NCBI RefSeq assembly: GCF_900112245.1
Contig: NZ_FOYX01000001.1
Span: 1,537,856 to 1,601,855, forward strand
DNA length: 64,000 nt
Source: Maribacter stanieri
Lineage (GTDB): Bacteria > Bacteroidota > Bacteroidia > Flavobacteriales > Flavobacteriaceae
Direction of reading: 5' to 3'
The position numbers and the translations under genes are program-made. This document shows, piece by piece, positions 9,525 through 19,041 of the stretch (position 1 is the stretch's first letter; the number at the start of each line of letters is the position of its first letter). The notes beneath the pieces were generated by a model. The model was not told the origin of the DNA, searched no databases, and saw nothing but the letters and a program-made list of their open reading frames with translations.

Positions 9525-10106
9525 ATGATACATCACTTAAGAGGAAAACTAGTAGAGAAAAACCCCACTCATATTATAATCGAATGTGGCGGAGTCGGGT
9601 ATTTTGTGAATATTTCTTTGAATACATTTTCTAAGCTACCTGAACAGGAAAATATTTCAGTTTATACCCATCTTCAAGTAAAAGAAGATTCTCATACTTT
9701 ATTTGGATTTGTAGAGAAATCTGAACGCGAAATATTCCGTTTATTATTGTCCGTTTCTGGTATTGGTTCAAGTATAGCCAGAACCATGCTTTCTTCAATG
9801 TCTCCATCTCAAGTAAGAGATGCAATTGCCAATGGAGATGTTGCATCTATACAAGCCGTAAAAGGTATAGGAGCTAAAACAGCTCAACGTGTAATTTTAG
9901 ATCTTAGAGATAAGGTATTAAAAGTTTACGATATAGATGAACTTTCGCTAAGTACAAACAATACAAATAAAGATGAAGCGTTATCTGCTTTAGAAGTTCT
10001 AGGCTTCGCACGTAAACAATCAGAGAGGGTTGTCGATAAAGTGCTTAGTCAAGATGCTTCCCTAAGTGTCGAGAATATAATTAAACTCGCGCTCAAAAAT
10101 TTGTAA
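9525..10106 (+). CDS. ruvA: Holliday junction DNA-binding protein RuvA
   Basis: RuvA binds the four-way junction as a tetramer and loads RuvB. The 193-residue sequence has the N-terminal OB fold (MIHHLRGKLVEK, then YTHLQVKEDSHTLFGF), two helix-hairpin-helix motifs (about 71-130, including VSGIGSSIA and VKGIGAKTAQR) and a C-terminal RuvB-contact domain (about 150-193, EALSALEVLGF). Length and domain order are standard. The sprA reading frame begins 5 bases after its stop, so the two are probably cotranscribed. ruvB is 5 kb upstream. Confidence 0.96.
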   Translation: MIHHLRGKLVEKNPTHIIIECGGVGYFVNISLNTFSKLPEQENISVYTHLQVKEDSHTLFGFVEKSEREIFRLLLSVSGIGSSIARTMLSSMSPSQVRDAIANGDVASIQAVKGIGAKTAQRVILDLRDKVLKVYDIDELSLSTNNTNKDEALSALEVLGFARKQSERVVDKVLSQDASLSVENIIKLALKNL

Positions 10107-10111
10107 TAAGT

Positions 10112-13100
10112 TTGAAAAACGGGGTAACTAAATTTCTTAAAATTTCTTTTAAGCACATCTTTCTTTTCTGTATGTTTTTTACTTCTACGGCAATTGTCGT
10201 GGCACAAGAGACAGAAGAACAAGAAATTGATTCTGTGAAAACAGGTTTTGATCTGGGTAGAATTCTAATTGAAAATCCAGACAGTATCGTTTCTAGATAT
10301 ATTTACGATCCAAAACTTGATCGTTATATTTATAATGAGAGCGTGGGCGATTTCAATATTGGCTATCCGATTATACTAACTCCTGATCAGTATTTTAAAC
10401 TAATAGAGGAGGAGGGAATAAAATCTTACTTTAAAGAAAAATCAGATGCCTTTTCTGGTAGAAAAGAAGGAAGTGAAGAAGCTCGTAAAAACTTACTTCC
10501 AAATTTCTATGTCAATAACGATTTCTTTTCCACCATATTTGGAGGTAATACTATAGAAATAATCCCTCAAGGTTCTGTTGCAATGGATTTAGGGGTGATA
10601 TGGCAAAAGAATGATAACCCATCGTTGTCACCAAGAAATAGAACAAACCTATCTTTTGATTTTGATCAACGTATTAGTCTTAGTATGTTGGGAAAAATTG
10701 GAGAGCGTTTACAAGTGACAGCTAATTACGATACAGAAGCTACCTTTGATTTCCAGAATATAGTTAAGCTAGATTATACGCCAACAGAAGATGATATTAT
10801 TCAGTCTATTGAGGTTGGTAACGTAAATATGCCGCTTAATAGCTCTTTAATACAGGGAGCACAAAGTTTATTTGGTGTTAAAACAAAATTACAATTTGGG
10901 AAAACATCTGTTACAGCTGTTTTCTCTGAGCAACGTTCTCAAAATAACACTGTTGTTGCTCAAGGTGGTGGAACTTTAAACGAGTTCTCTTTGACTGCGT
11001 TGGACTATGATGAGAATAGACACTTTTTCTTAGCGCAATATTTCAGGGATAATTACGACGCTGCACTATCTTCTTATCCTTATATACAAAGTCAAGTACA
11101 AATTACCCGTATAGAAGTTTGGATTACGAATAGATCTCAACAGACATTGAATGTGCGTAATGTAGTGGCTATACAAGATTTAGGTGAGGCAGATAGAGAT
11201 AAAACAAGAGTAGGTCAAAATAATGGTAGTGGGGGTGGATTCTTTAATGGTCCTGCAGATTTAAGACCTCGAAACAATGCCAATGATTATGATCCTGCAT
11301 TAATTCTTACGAATAATGGTGCTCTAAATGATAATATTAGAGAAATAGCAACAGTAGAAAGTGGTTTCAATGCTGGTAGTTTTGCTGGTGGATATAGTCC
11401 AAATCAAGGTTTTGATTATGCCTATTTAGAAAATGCTAGAAAATTAGAGCAGGGTAGAGATTTCGATTTTAATTCTCAATTAGGGTATATTTCTTTAAAC
11501 CAACGTTTAAGTAATGATGAAGTTTTAGGGGTTGCTTATCAATATACCTTTCAAGGTCAAGTATACCAAGTTGGTGAATTTGCAAATGGGGGCATTGAAG
11601 CTACTACGGTTACTGAACAAGTTAACACGGTTATTGAAAATAACACGTTGATTCTAAAACTTCTTAAAAGTAATATTACCAATATCACTGACCCAATTTG
11701 GGATTTGATGATGAAGAATATTTATGCTACTGGGGCATATAGTTTAAGCGAAGAGGATTTTAAGATGAATATTTTGTATTCTGATCCTACCTCAAGAAAC
11801 TATATAACACCGGTAGAAGAAGGTCCTGGTTCTGGTTGGCCGGAAGGTTTGGAAGAACGGATTCTTTTAAATGTTTTTAATCTAGATAGGTTAAATGTCT
11901 ATAACGATATTCAGCCTGGCGGTGATGGTTTCTTCGATTTTATAAGTGGTCAGACCATAGATGTTCAAAATGGTAGAATTATTTTCACTAAAATTGAGCC
12001 ATTTGGGGAGTCGTTATATGAGCAGTTAGAGAATGGTAACAGTGGTCAGTATGACGTTACTTCAGGCTATAATGCCAACCAAGAGAAGTATGTTTTTAGA
12101 GATATGTACTCGTTGACAAAAACAGCTGCATTACAAGATCCAGAGAAAAATAAATTCTTATTAAAAGGTACGTACAAATCTGAAGGTAGTAATGGTATTT
12201 CTATAGGTGCCTTTAATGTTCCTCAAGGTTCGGTAACCGTTACTGCAAATGGTAGAACATTGCAAGAGGGTATCGATTATACGGTAAATTATCAATCGGG
12301 TACAGTTCAAATATTAGATCCTAGTTTAGAAGCTTCAAACGTGCCTATTAACATATCCGTAGAAAATAATGCGGTTTTTGGGCAACAAACACGTCGTTTT
12401 ACGGGTGTAAATGTAGAACATCAGTTTAGCGAAAAATTTGTTTTAGGTGGTACGTTATTGAATCTTAATGAGCGTCCTTTAACTCAGAAATCTACTTACG
12501 GAGTAGAATCTGTAAACAATACTATTTTTGGATTAAATGGTAATTTTTCAACTGAAGTTCCTTTCTTAACACGCATGGTAAACAAATTGCCAAATATAGA
12601 TACAGATGTTCCGTCTAATGTTTCTATACGTGCAGAAATGGCTGCTTTAATACCAAGTTCTCCTAAGAATGCAGATTTTGAAGGTGAGACAACTACGTAT
12701 TTAGATGATTTTGAAGGAGCTCAGGCGCTAATAGATATTAGAGCATCCCTTGGGTGGTCACTTGCAAGTATGCCGTTGGAATTTGGTAATGGAGGTCAGC
12801 CTTTTGGCAGTTCCCCTGAAGATCCTGCTAACTTATTGAATGGATATGGTAGAGCTAAATTATCTTGGTATACTATAGATCCGATTTTTTATACGACACA
12901 AAGACCATCTACGGTTAGTGATGATGATATATCAACTAATGCCACTCGTAGAGTTTATATTGATGAGGTTTTTCCAGAGACAGATGTAGCTCAAGGGCAA
13001 ACACAGGTACAAACCACTTTAGATATGGTTTACTACCCAACTACTAAAGGTCCTTATAATAACAATCCAGATTTTGAAACTGAAGCTCCTACTGAAAAAT

Positions 13101-16100
13101 GGGGTGGAATGATGCGTTCTCTAAGTAGTACAGATTTTGAGCAAAGTAATGTTGAATTCGTTCAGTTCTGGGTAATGGATCCTTATGTAGATGGTATTGC
13201 CAATGGTCCAGGTGAGTTGGTTCTTAACTTGGGTAATATTTCTGAAGATATTCTACGCGATGGTAAAAAGCAATATGAAAACGGACTGCCAGGTGTAAAT
13301 AGTAATGATTTTGTTTCACCAACTTCTTGGGGTGAAGTACCTGCTACGCAATCTTTAGTGTATGCATTTGATGCCGATGAAAATAATAGAGGTTTACAAG
13401 ATATTGGTTTTGATGGTTTAAATGATGTTGCTGAAGCTGACGTGTTTACCAATAACGGCGGTGAAGATCCTGCTTTAGATAACTATGCCTACTACTTAAA
13501 TAGAGAAGGGAGTATCTTAAATAGGTATTTAGACTTCAACAACCCAGAAGGGAATTCACCAGTTTCTGTTACCAATACGGATAGAGGTTCTACAACATTA
13601 CCAGATGTGGAAGATGTTGACAGAGATTTAACCATGAATACGGTTAACAGTTATTATGAATATAGAATTGCAATAAAGCCGAATACAACCATAAATGATG
13701 AGTATGTTACCGATATTATTGAAGGTACAGCTACTGGAGATGTTAGAATACCTAATGGTGATAATGTAAATTACCGTTGGATTCAGTATAAAATTCCATT
13801 AAGCGATTTTACTGATGCTATTGGTGGTATTACTGATTTTAGATCTATCAGCTTTATGAGAATGTATATGACTGGTTTTAATAGTCCAACAATTCTTCGT
13901 TTTGCTACATTAGATTTAGTTAGGGGAGATTGGCGTACATATACAAATACATTACAAGATAAAAATATTGATAGTGACCCGTCTGATGATGGTACTACCT
14001 TAGATGTAAATACAGTAAATATTGAGGAAAATAGTAGTAGAACTCCAATACCTTATGTATTGCCACCGGGTGTAATTAGAGAACAATTAAATAATAACAA
14101 TACTATTATTCGTCAAAACGAACAATCACTTTCTTTGACGGTTTCTAATTTAGAGTCTGAAGATTCTAGAGGAGTATTCAAAAATTTAAATGTTGATATT
14201 CGTCAGTATGAGAAATTGAAAATGTTCATTCATGCCGAAAAAATTGTAGATAGTGATTATGCAGATACCTCTACACCTTTAGTTGGTTTCTTGCGTATGG
14301 GTACAGATTTTACTCAAAACTATTATCAAATAGAATTGCCATTAGAGTTCACTCCATTTTCAGCGGTTGCAGATGATGAGATATGGCCAGAGAATAATGA
14401 GATGAATATTGAGCTTAGTGATTTAACAAAGGTTAAATCACAATGGATAGCAGATGGTGATCTTAGTGATGTTCGATATTTTGAAATTGATAACGGAGAA
14501 GTTATACCTGTTGGTGAATTTGATGTTCGTTCTCCAGGTAGAATACGTATAGGTATTAAAGGTAATCCTTCATTAGGTAGTATTCGTACTATGATGGTAG
14601 GTGTAAAGAACCAAGATATATTGCCAGCAAGGGGAGAGGTTTGGTTCAATGAACTTCGTCTTGCAGGTTTAGACAATAATGGGGGCTGGGCAGCAATTGC
14701 TGCGCTTGATGCCAATATCGCAGATTTTGCCAATATAAGTGCAACAGGTAGTAAAAGTACATCTGGTTTTGGTTCTATAGATCAAATGCCAAATGAACGT
14801 GCTCGTGAAGATGCAATTTCTTATGATATTGTTACTAATGTAAACGTTGGGCAATTGCTTCCTAAAAAATGGGGAATTCAATTACCGTTCAATTATGGAG
14901 TATCGGAGCAAATGATTACTCCGGAATTTGACCCTGTTTATGATGATTTAAAATTAGATGATAGAATAGCTGCAGAAAGTACTCAAGAAGGTAAAGATGA
15001 TGTGTTAGAGCAAGCGGAAGATTATACAAAGCGTACGAGTATCAATTTAATTGGTGTTAGAAAAGATCGTGGAGAAGAAGCGGATGCTAATTTTTATGAT
15101 GTTGAGAACTTTACTTTTAACTACAGCTATAATGAAACCGATCACAGAGATTTTGAGATAGCAGAATTAAGAGAGCAAAGTGTAAATACCGGTTTTGTCT
15201 ACAATCACAGTTTTGAGCCTGTAGAAGTTGCTCCGTTTGCTAAAAAAGATTCGCTTTTTAACGGTAAATATTGGAAATGGTTAAAAGACCTTAATCTTAA
15301 TTTGTTGCCATCTAATATTGGTGTTACTTCTAATATTAATAGGCAGTTTAATGCACAAAGATTTAGAGATGTGTATACGGATGGTGAAGATAGAATTGAA
15401 TTGCCAGAGTTGCAGCAACGTAATTATTTATTTAATTGGCAATATGCGGTAAATTATAATCTTACTAAATCATTACGTTTAAACTTAACCGGGTCTAATA
15501 ATAATATTGTTAGAAATTATTTAGACGAGAATGAACCTTTAGAATCTACCGATAGAATTAATAATGAATTGGGAATGTGGGATGGTTTCTTTGATGTTGG
15601 TGAGCCAAACAGGCATTCTCAAGAGCTACAATTAAATTATGAATTGCCTTTTTCTAAAATTCCTGCACTAGACTTTATAAGTACACAATATACTTACACA
15701 AGTAATTTTGATTGGCAAAGAGGTGGAGATGCTTTATTTGAAGTTGCTGGCGAATATATTAATACAGTGCAGAATGCCAATACGCATACTATTACATCAT
15801 CAATGACTTTGCAAAAGTTCTATGACAAAATAGGACTTAAAAAACGAGAAGCTCCAAAAGCAAAAACTTCGGGTCCTATTAGAAGAGATAAATCTGGAGC
15901 ATTGTCAGAAGATCAAGAAAAAATAAAAGGTAAAACAAGCGATTTGTTCAATACCGTTGTTGATATTGTAACTATGGTGAAGAGATTAAATCTTAACTAT
16001 AGTGAAAATAGTGGTACGGTATTACCAGGTTACACACAGTCAGTTGGCTTTGTTGGTACAACAAAGCCAACAATTGGTTTCTTGTTCGGTAGTCAAGCAG

Positions 16101-17290
16101 ATGTTCGTTTTGAAGCTGCTAGAAATGGTTGGCTAACAAGTTTTGAGCAATTTAATGAGCAATTCATCCAAAGAACAAATAAGCAGTTGAATATTACAGC
16201 TACGGCACAACCAACAAAAGACATTACAATTGATTTGGTAGCAGATAGACAGTATTCAGACAGTTATCAAGAAAATTTTAATGTTGTTGACCAAGAGTAT
16301 AATCTACAATTAGGTAACAATTACGGTAGTTTTAGTATTTCTACTATGATGATAGGTACTGCTTTTGGAAAGAGTGATGAGTTTGATTCAAGTACTTTTC
16401 AAGAGTTTAAGGATAACAGAATTACTATTGCGAACAGAATAGCATTAGAACAGGGTATTCCTGTGCAACCAAATGGCGAATTTCCGGTTGGTTATGGAAA
16501 AACACAACAAAGTGTTTTGTTGCCTGCTTTCTTTGCAGCGTATACTGGGCAAGATGCAAGTCGTGTAAACTTAGATACATTTAGAGATATTCCTATTCCT
16601 AACTGGAGTATCAAGTATACCGGTCTAATGAAGAGCAAGTGGTTTAAAAAGAAATTCAAGCGTTTTTCTTTAAGTCATGGGTATCGTGCAGCATATAGTA
16701 TTAACTCGTATCAAACGAACTTAGAGAAGGTACAATTGATTAATGATGGGGCTTCTCCAACTAATGCTGAGAATAATGACCTTTTGCCAGATTTAATTCT
16801 AAATAATGTAGTGCTTACAGATCAGTTCAACCCATTAATACGTGTAGATTTTGAAATGATCAATTCTGTTAGTGTACTGGCTGAGGTAAGAACAGATAGG
16901 GCATTATCATTAAGTTTCGATAATGATTTAATGACAGAAATTAATGGTAAAGAATATACTGTTGGTTTAGGTTATCGTTTTAAAGATGTAAAGTTTGTTA
17001 CTAATATTGGTGGAAATAAGACACGTTTAAAGGGAGATTTAAATTTAAAAGCAGATGTTACGCTACGTGATAATATTACCATTATCAGAAATTTAGATAT
17101 CAATAATAATCAAATTACATCTGGGCAAAATTTAATGTCATTGAAGTTTACTGCCGATTATGCTTTGAGCAAGAACTTAAATGCATTGTTCTTTTATGAT
17201 CATTCATTTTCAAAGTTTGCTGTTTCAACCGCATTTCCACAAACAACTATTAATACAGGATTCACTATTCGTTACAATTTTGGTAATTAA
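10112..17290 (+). CDS. sprA: Type IX secretion system outer-membrane translocon SprA (Sov)
   Basis: At 2392 residues this is the giant 36-strand outer-membrane beta-barrel through which type IX cargo proteins leave the cell; it is needed for gliding and secretion in Flavobacteria. The N-terminus is a signal peptide (about 1-32, ending VVAQ). Long stretches of amphipathic beta strands follow, with the family's characteristic segments TTYLDDFEGAQ (about 870) and the closing barrel strand GFTIRYNFGN, whose end is the barrel C-terminus. The start is TTG at 10112; the first ATG, at residue 22, would cut the signal peptide. It lies 5 bases after ruvA, an arrangement I recall from other Flavobacteria. 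No premature stop or frameshift is seen. Confidence 0.96.
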   Translation: MKNGVTKFLKISFKHIFLFCMFFTSTAIVVAQETEEQEIDSVKTGFDLGRILIENPDSIVSRYIYDPKLDRYIYNESVGDFNIGYPIILTPDQYFKLIEEEGIKSYFKEKSDAFSGRKEGSEEARKNLLPNFYVNNDFFSTIFGGNTIEIIPQGSVAMDLGVIWQKNDNPSLSPRNRTNLSFDFDQRISLSMLGKIGERLQVTANYDTEATFDFQNIVKLDYTPTEDDIIQSIEVGNVNMPLNSSLIQGAQSLFGVKTKLQFGKTSVTAVFSEQRSQNNTVVAQGGGTLNEFSLTALDYDENRHFFLAQYFRDNYDAALSSYPYIQSQVQITRIEVWITNRSQQTLNVRNVVAIQDLGEADRDKTRVGQNNGSGGGFFNGPADLRPRNNANDYDPALILTNNGALNDNIREIATVESGFNAGSFAGGYSPNQGFDYAYLENARKLEQGRDFDFNSQLGYISLNQRLSNDEVLGVAYQYTFQGQVYQVGEFANGGIEATTVTEQVNTVIENNTLILKLLKSNITNITDPIWDLMMKNIYATGAYSLSEEDFKMNILYSDPTSRNYITPVEEGPGSGWPEGLEERILLNVFNLDRLNVYNDIQPGGDGFFDFISGQTIDVQNGRIIFTKIEPFGESLYEQLENGNSGQYDVTSGYNANQEKYVFRDMYSLTKTAALQDPEKNKFLLKGTYKSEGSNGISIGAFNVPQGSVTVTANGRTLQEGIDYTVNYQSGTVQILDPSLEASNVPINISVENNAVFGQQTRRFTGVNVEHQFSEKFVLGGTLLNLNERPLTQKSTYGVESVNNTIFGLNGNFSTEVPFLTRMVNKLPNIDTDVPSNVSIRAEMAALIPSSPKNADFEGETTTYLDDFEGAQALIDIRASLGWSLASMPLEFGNGGQPFGSSPEDPANLLNGYGRAKLSWYTIDPIFYTTQRPSTVSDDDISTNATRRVYIDEVFPETDVAQGQTQVQTTLDMVYYPTTKGPYNNNPDFETEAPTEKWGGMMRSLSSTDFEQSNVEFVQFWVMDPYVDGIANGPGELVLNLGNISEDILRDGKKQYENGLPGVNSNDFVSPTSWGEVPATQSLVYAFDADENNRGLQDIGFDGLNDVAEADVFTNNGGEDPALDNYAYYLNREGSILNRYLDFNNPEGNSPVSVTNTDRGSTTLPDVEDVDRDLTMNTVNSYYEYRIAIKPNTTINDEYVTDIIEGTATGDVRIPNGDNVNYRWIQYKIPLSDFTDAIGGITDFRSISFMRMYMTGFNSPTILRFATLDLVRGDWRTYTNTLQDKNIDSDPSDDGTTLDVNTVNIEENSSRTPIPYVLPPGVIREQLNNNNTIIRQNEQSLSLTVSNLESEDSRGVFKNLNVDIRQYEKLKMFIHAEKIVDSDYADTSTPLVGFLRMGTDFTQNYYQIELPLEFTPFSAVADDEIWPENNEMNIELSDLTKVKSQWIADGDLSDVRYFEIDNGEVIPVGEFDVRSPGRIRIGIKGNPSLGSIRTMMVGVKNQDILPARGEVWFNELRLAGLDNNGGWAAIAALDANIADFANISATGSKSTSGFGSIDQMPNERAREDAISYDIVTNVNVGQLLPKKWGIQLPFNYGVSEQMITPEFDPVYDDLKLDDRIAAESTQEGKDDVLEQAEDYTKRTSINLIGVRKDRGEEADANFYDVENFTFNYSYNETDHRDFEIAELREQSVNTGFVYNHSFEPVEVAPFAKKDSLFNGKYWKWLKDLNLNLLPSNIGVTSNINRQFNAQRFRDVYTDGEDRIELPELQQRNYLFNWQYAVNYNLTKSLRLNLTGSNNNIVRNYLDENEPLESTDRINNELGMWDGFFDVGEPNRHSQELQLNYELPFSKIPALDFISTQYTYTSNFDWQRGGDALFEVAGEYINTVQNANTHTITSSMTLQKFYDKIGLKKREAPKAKTSGPIRRDKSGALSEDQEKIKGKTSDLFNTVVDIVTMVKRLNLNYSENSGTVLPGYTQSVGFVGTTKPTIGFLFGSQADVRFEAARNGWLTSFEQFNEQFIQRTNKQLNITATAQPTKDITIDLVADRQYSDSYQENFNVVDQEYNLQLGNNYGSFSISTMMIGTAFGKSDEFDSSTFQEFKDNRITIANRIALEQGIPVQPNGEFPVGYGKTQQSVLLPAFFAAYTGQDASRVNLDTFRDIPIPNWSIKYTGLMKSKWFKKKFKRFSLSHGYRAAYSINSYQTNLEKVQLINDGASPTNAENNDLLPDLILNNVVLTDQFNPLIRVDFEMINSVSVLAEVRTDRALSLSFDNDLMTEINGKEYTVGLGYRFKDVKFVTNIGGNKTRLKGDLNLKADVTLRDNITIIRNLDINNNQITSGQNLMSLKFTADYALSKNLNALFFYDHSFSKFAVSTAFPQTTINTGFTIRYNFGN

Positions 17291-17363
17291 TAGTTCAATT
17301 GAAATAAATGAAGTGCGAATGAAATTGTGCACTTTTGAACAAATCATAACATCTGTATTTATT

Positions 17364-17394
17364 TTGATAACCTAAGTTGAAAACTTTACATTTG
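17364..17394 (+). promoter_or_regulatory. Full minus-33/minus-7 promoter for gcvH
   Basis: A TTTTG (minus-33 TTG at 17364-17366) is followed after 20 bases by TACATTTG (17387-17394), an exact TAnnTTTG. The gcvH ATG is 28 bases further on. This is one of the best bipartite promoters in the window and fits a fresh start of transcription after sprA. Confidence 0.7.
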
Positions 17395-17422
17395 CCGAAG
17401 TAAAAAATAATAAACGATTATA

Positions 17423-17803
17423 ATGAATATACCAGCTGAATTAAAATATACAAAAGACCACGAGTGGGTTAAGATAGACGGTGATATAGCAACCGTAGGT
17501 ATTACAGATTTCGCACAAGGTGAATTAGGTGATATTGTTTACGTAGAAGTAGATACCTTAGATGAGAGTTTGGATCGTGAAGCAATATTTGGTACGGTAG
17601 AAGCAGTAAAAACTGTTTCTGACTTATTCTCTCCTTTATCTGGTGAGATTATCGAGTTCAACGAAGCTTTAGAAGATGAGCCTGAAAAAGTAAATTCTGA
17701 TCCTTATGGAGCAGGATGGATGGTGAAAATAAAAATTAGTAATGCAAGCGAAGTAGAAGATTTATTGAGCGATGCTGCATATAAAGAGATAATTGGTGGT
17801 TAA
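17423..17803 (+). CDS. gcvH: Glycine cleavage system H protein
   Basis: This 126-residue lipoyl carrier shuttles the methylamine group between the P, T and L proteins of the glycine cleavage system. The opening YTKDHEWV and the [17 protein letters not shown] segment are classic. The lipoyl-lysine is K63 in [12 protein letters not shown]. Length is standard. It has its own good promoter, and its 3' end overlaps the start of the VanZ-like gene by 8 to 11 bases, so the two are likely coupled, although no functional link is known. No gcvP or gcvT is in the window. Confidence 0.97.
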   Translation: MNIPAELKYTKDHEWVKIDGDIATVGITDFAQGELGDIVYVEVDTLDESLDREAIFGTVEAVKTVSDLFSPLSGEIIEFNEALEDEPEKVNSDPYGAGWMVKIKISNASEVEDLLSDAAYKEIIGG

Positions 17804-18188
17804 AAACACTGTTTATAAAGTACTTTTCATAAGCTGGATGATGTTTGTAACATTTTTCAGCTTATTTTCTTTTTCAGATGTTGGTACCTCAAGCATCAAT
17901 ATTCCCCATATAGATAAGGCGGTTCATTTTACCTTTTATTTTGGTGTTGTAGTGCTAGGGTACATGGCAATATCTAAGAAAAGAGGTGTGGGTGCAGGTG
18001 AGTCTAAGTTATTGTGGTACATTGTTTTATTCGCGGTACTGTACGGCATAATTATTGAAGTGTTACAACATGTGGCAACGTTAGATAGGCACGGAGATCC
18101 TTTGGATGCACTAGCTAATTCTACAGGAGCTATTGTAGGAATGTTGGTCTTACGATTTTTATTTTTTCGCACCTCGTCGTTAAAATGA
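17796..18188 (+). CDS. VanZ-like family membrane protein
   Basis: About 130 residues with four hydrophobic segments and the VanZ-like pattern: an early conserved [10 protein letters not shown] segment (PHIDKAVHF, about 39-47) and, near the C-terminus, a conserved [10 protein letters not shown] followed by D-P-L-D-A-L-A-N (about 87-109). The family is named for a teicoplanin-resistance protein, but most members are of unknown function. I chose GTG at 17796; a TTG one codon earlier (17793) is equally possible. It overlaps the gcvH 3' end, and the tonB gene follows after about 60 bases. Confidence 0.8.
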   Translation: MVKNTVYKVLFISWMMFVTFFSLFSFSDVGTSSINIPHIDKAVHFTFYFGVVVLGYMAISKKRGVGAGESKLLWYIVLFAVLYGIIIEVLQHVATLDRHGDPLDALANSTGAIVGMLVLRFLFFRTSSLK

Positions 18189-18250
18189 AAATTTTAGTTG
18201 CATTTTTATGGATTAATTAGTTAAATTAGCAATCACTAAATTGAATATAT

Positions 18251-18955
18251 ATGGAACCTAAAAAGAATCCTAAGGCGGATTTAACAAAGAACAGCAGTCT
18301 TTATTTCGTTATCGGTTTATTCGCAGTAATGTTATTTACTTACGTAGCATTTGAGTGGAAAACGTATGATGAGGTAAATGATTATGATATTTCTATGAAT
18401 GTGGATGATCTTTTAGATGAAGAAGTTCCAATGACAGAACAGATTAAAACTCCACCACCTCCACCGCCACCAGCTGCACCTGAAATTATTGAAGTTGTAG
18501 AAGATGAAGAAGAGGTTGAAGAAACTGTAATCGAATCTACTGAAACTAGTCAAGAAGAAGAAATCGTTGAGGTTGAAGACGTTGTTGTTGATGAAATCGA
18601 AGAAGACGTTGATGTTCCTTTTGCTGTTATTGAAGATGTACCTGTATTTCCAGGTTGTGAAAGTGAGAGCGATAAAAGAGCTTGTTTTAACAAAATGATT
18701 CAAAAACACATTGGTAAAAACTTCCGTTACCCAGAAATTGCTCAAGAAATGGGTGTTCAAGGTAGAGTTAGTGTAATGTTCGTAATCCAGAAAGATGGTA
18801 GTATTGGTAACGTTAGAATGCGTGGGCCGGATAAAAACTTAGAAGCTGAAGCTGCTAGAATTATCAGTAAATTACCAAAAATGACTCCTGGTAAGCAGAG
18901 AGGTAGAGCAGTACGTGTTCCTTTTAGTATTCCAATTAATTTTAAATTACAATAG
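18251..18955 (+). CDS. TonB-family energy transducer
   Basis: A 234-residue protein with a short cytoplasmic N-terminus, one membrane helix (about 15-34), then an acidic, proline-rich periplasmic spacer (TPPPPPPPAAPE near 75-86, followed by long Glu/Val runs) and a C-terminal TonB domain (about 145-234) with the YPEIAQEMGVQGRVSVMF segment and ending in PINFKLQ. It should couple the proton gradient, with ExbB/ExbD encoded elsewhere, to TonB-dependent outer-membrane receptors. Two cysteines (in FPGCESESDKRACF) flank a conserved loop typical of Bacteroidota TonB proteins. It ends at a strong two-way terminator. Confidence 0.93.
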   Translation: MEPKKNPKADLTKNSSLYFVIGLFAVMLFTYVAFEWKTYDEVNDYDISMNVDDLLDEEVPMTEQIKTPPPPPPPAAPEIIEVVEDEEEVEETVIESTETSQEEEIVEVEDVVVDEIEEDVDVPFAVIEDVPVFPGCESESDKRACFNKMIQKHIGKNFRYPEIAQEMGVQGRVSVMFVIQKDGSIGNVRMRGPDKNLEAEAARIISKLPKMTPGKQRGRAVRVPFSIPINFKLQ

Positions 18956-18981
18956 TATTTTATTACTATTTTAAATGATAT

Positions 18982-19018
18982 AAAAAAAATCCCGAGCAGT
19001 TTGCTCGGGATTTTTTTT
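18982..19018. terminator. Bidirectional terminator between tonB and the beta-lactamase-fold gene
   Basis: A perfect 17-bp inverted repeat (18982-18998 with 19002-19018) has a CCCGAGCA core and an A/T run on both sides, so it can stop transcription from either direction between two convergent genes. Confidence 0.92.
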
Positions 19019-19041
19019 GGTATTAATTTTTTAATAGAAAT

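Noticed and set aside
14326-14733. 135-residue minus-strand frame inside sprA
   Set aside because: It is antisense to a strongly supported part of sprA and has a Ser/Pro-rich composition typical of shadow frames.
17181-17375. 64-residue plus-strand frame overlapping the sprA end
   Set aside because: Most of it lies in another frame of sprA and it runs across the gcvH promoter.
18413-18760. 115-residue minus-strand frame opposite tonB, rich in Phe and Asn
   Set aside because: It is the reverse of the Glu/Val- and Pro-rich spacer of TonB; low-complexity shadow.
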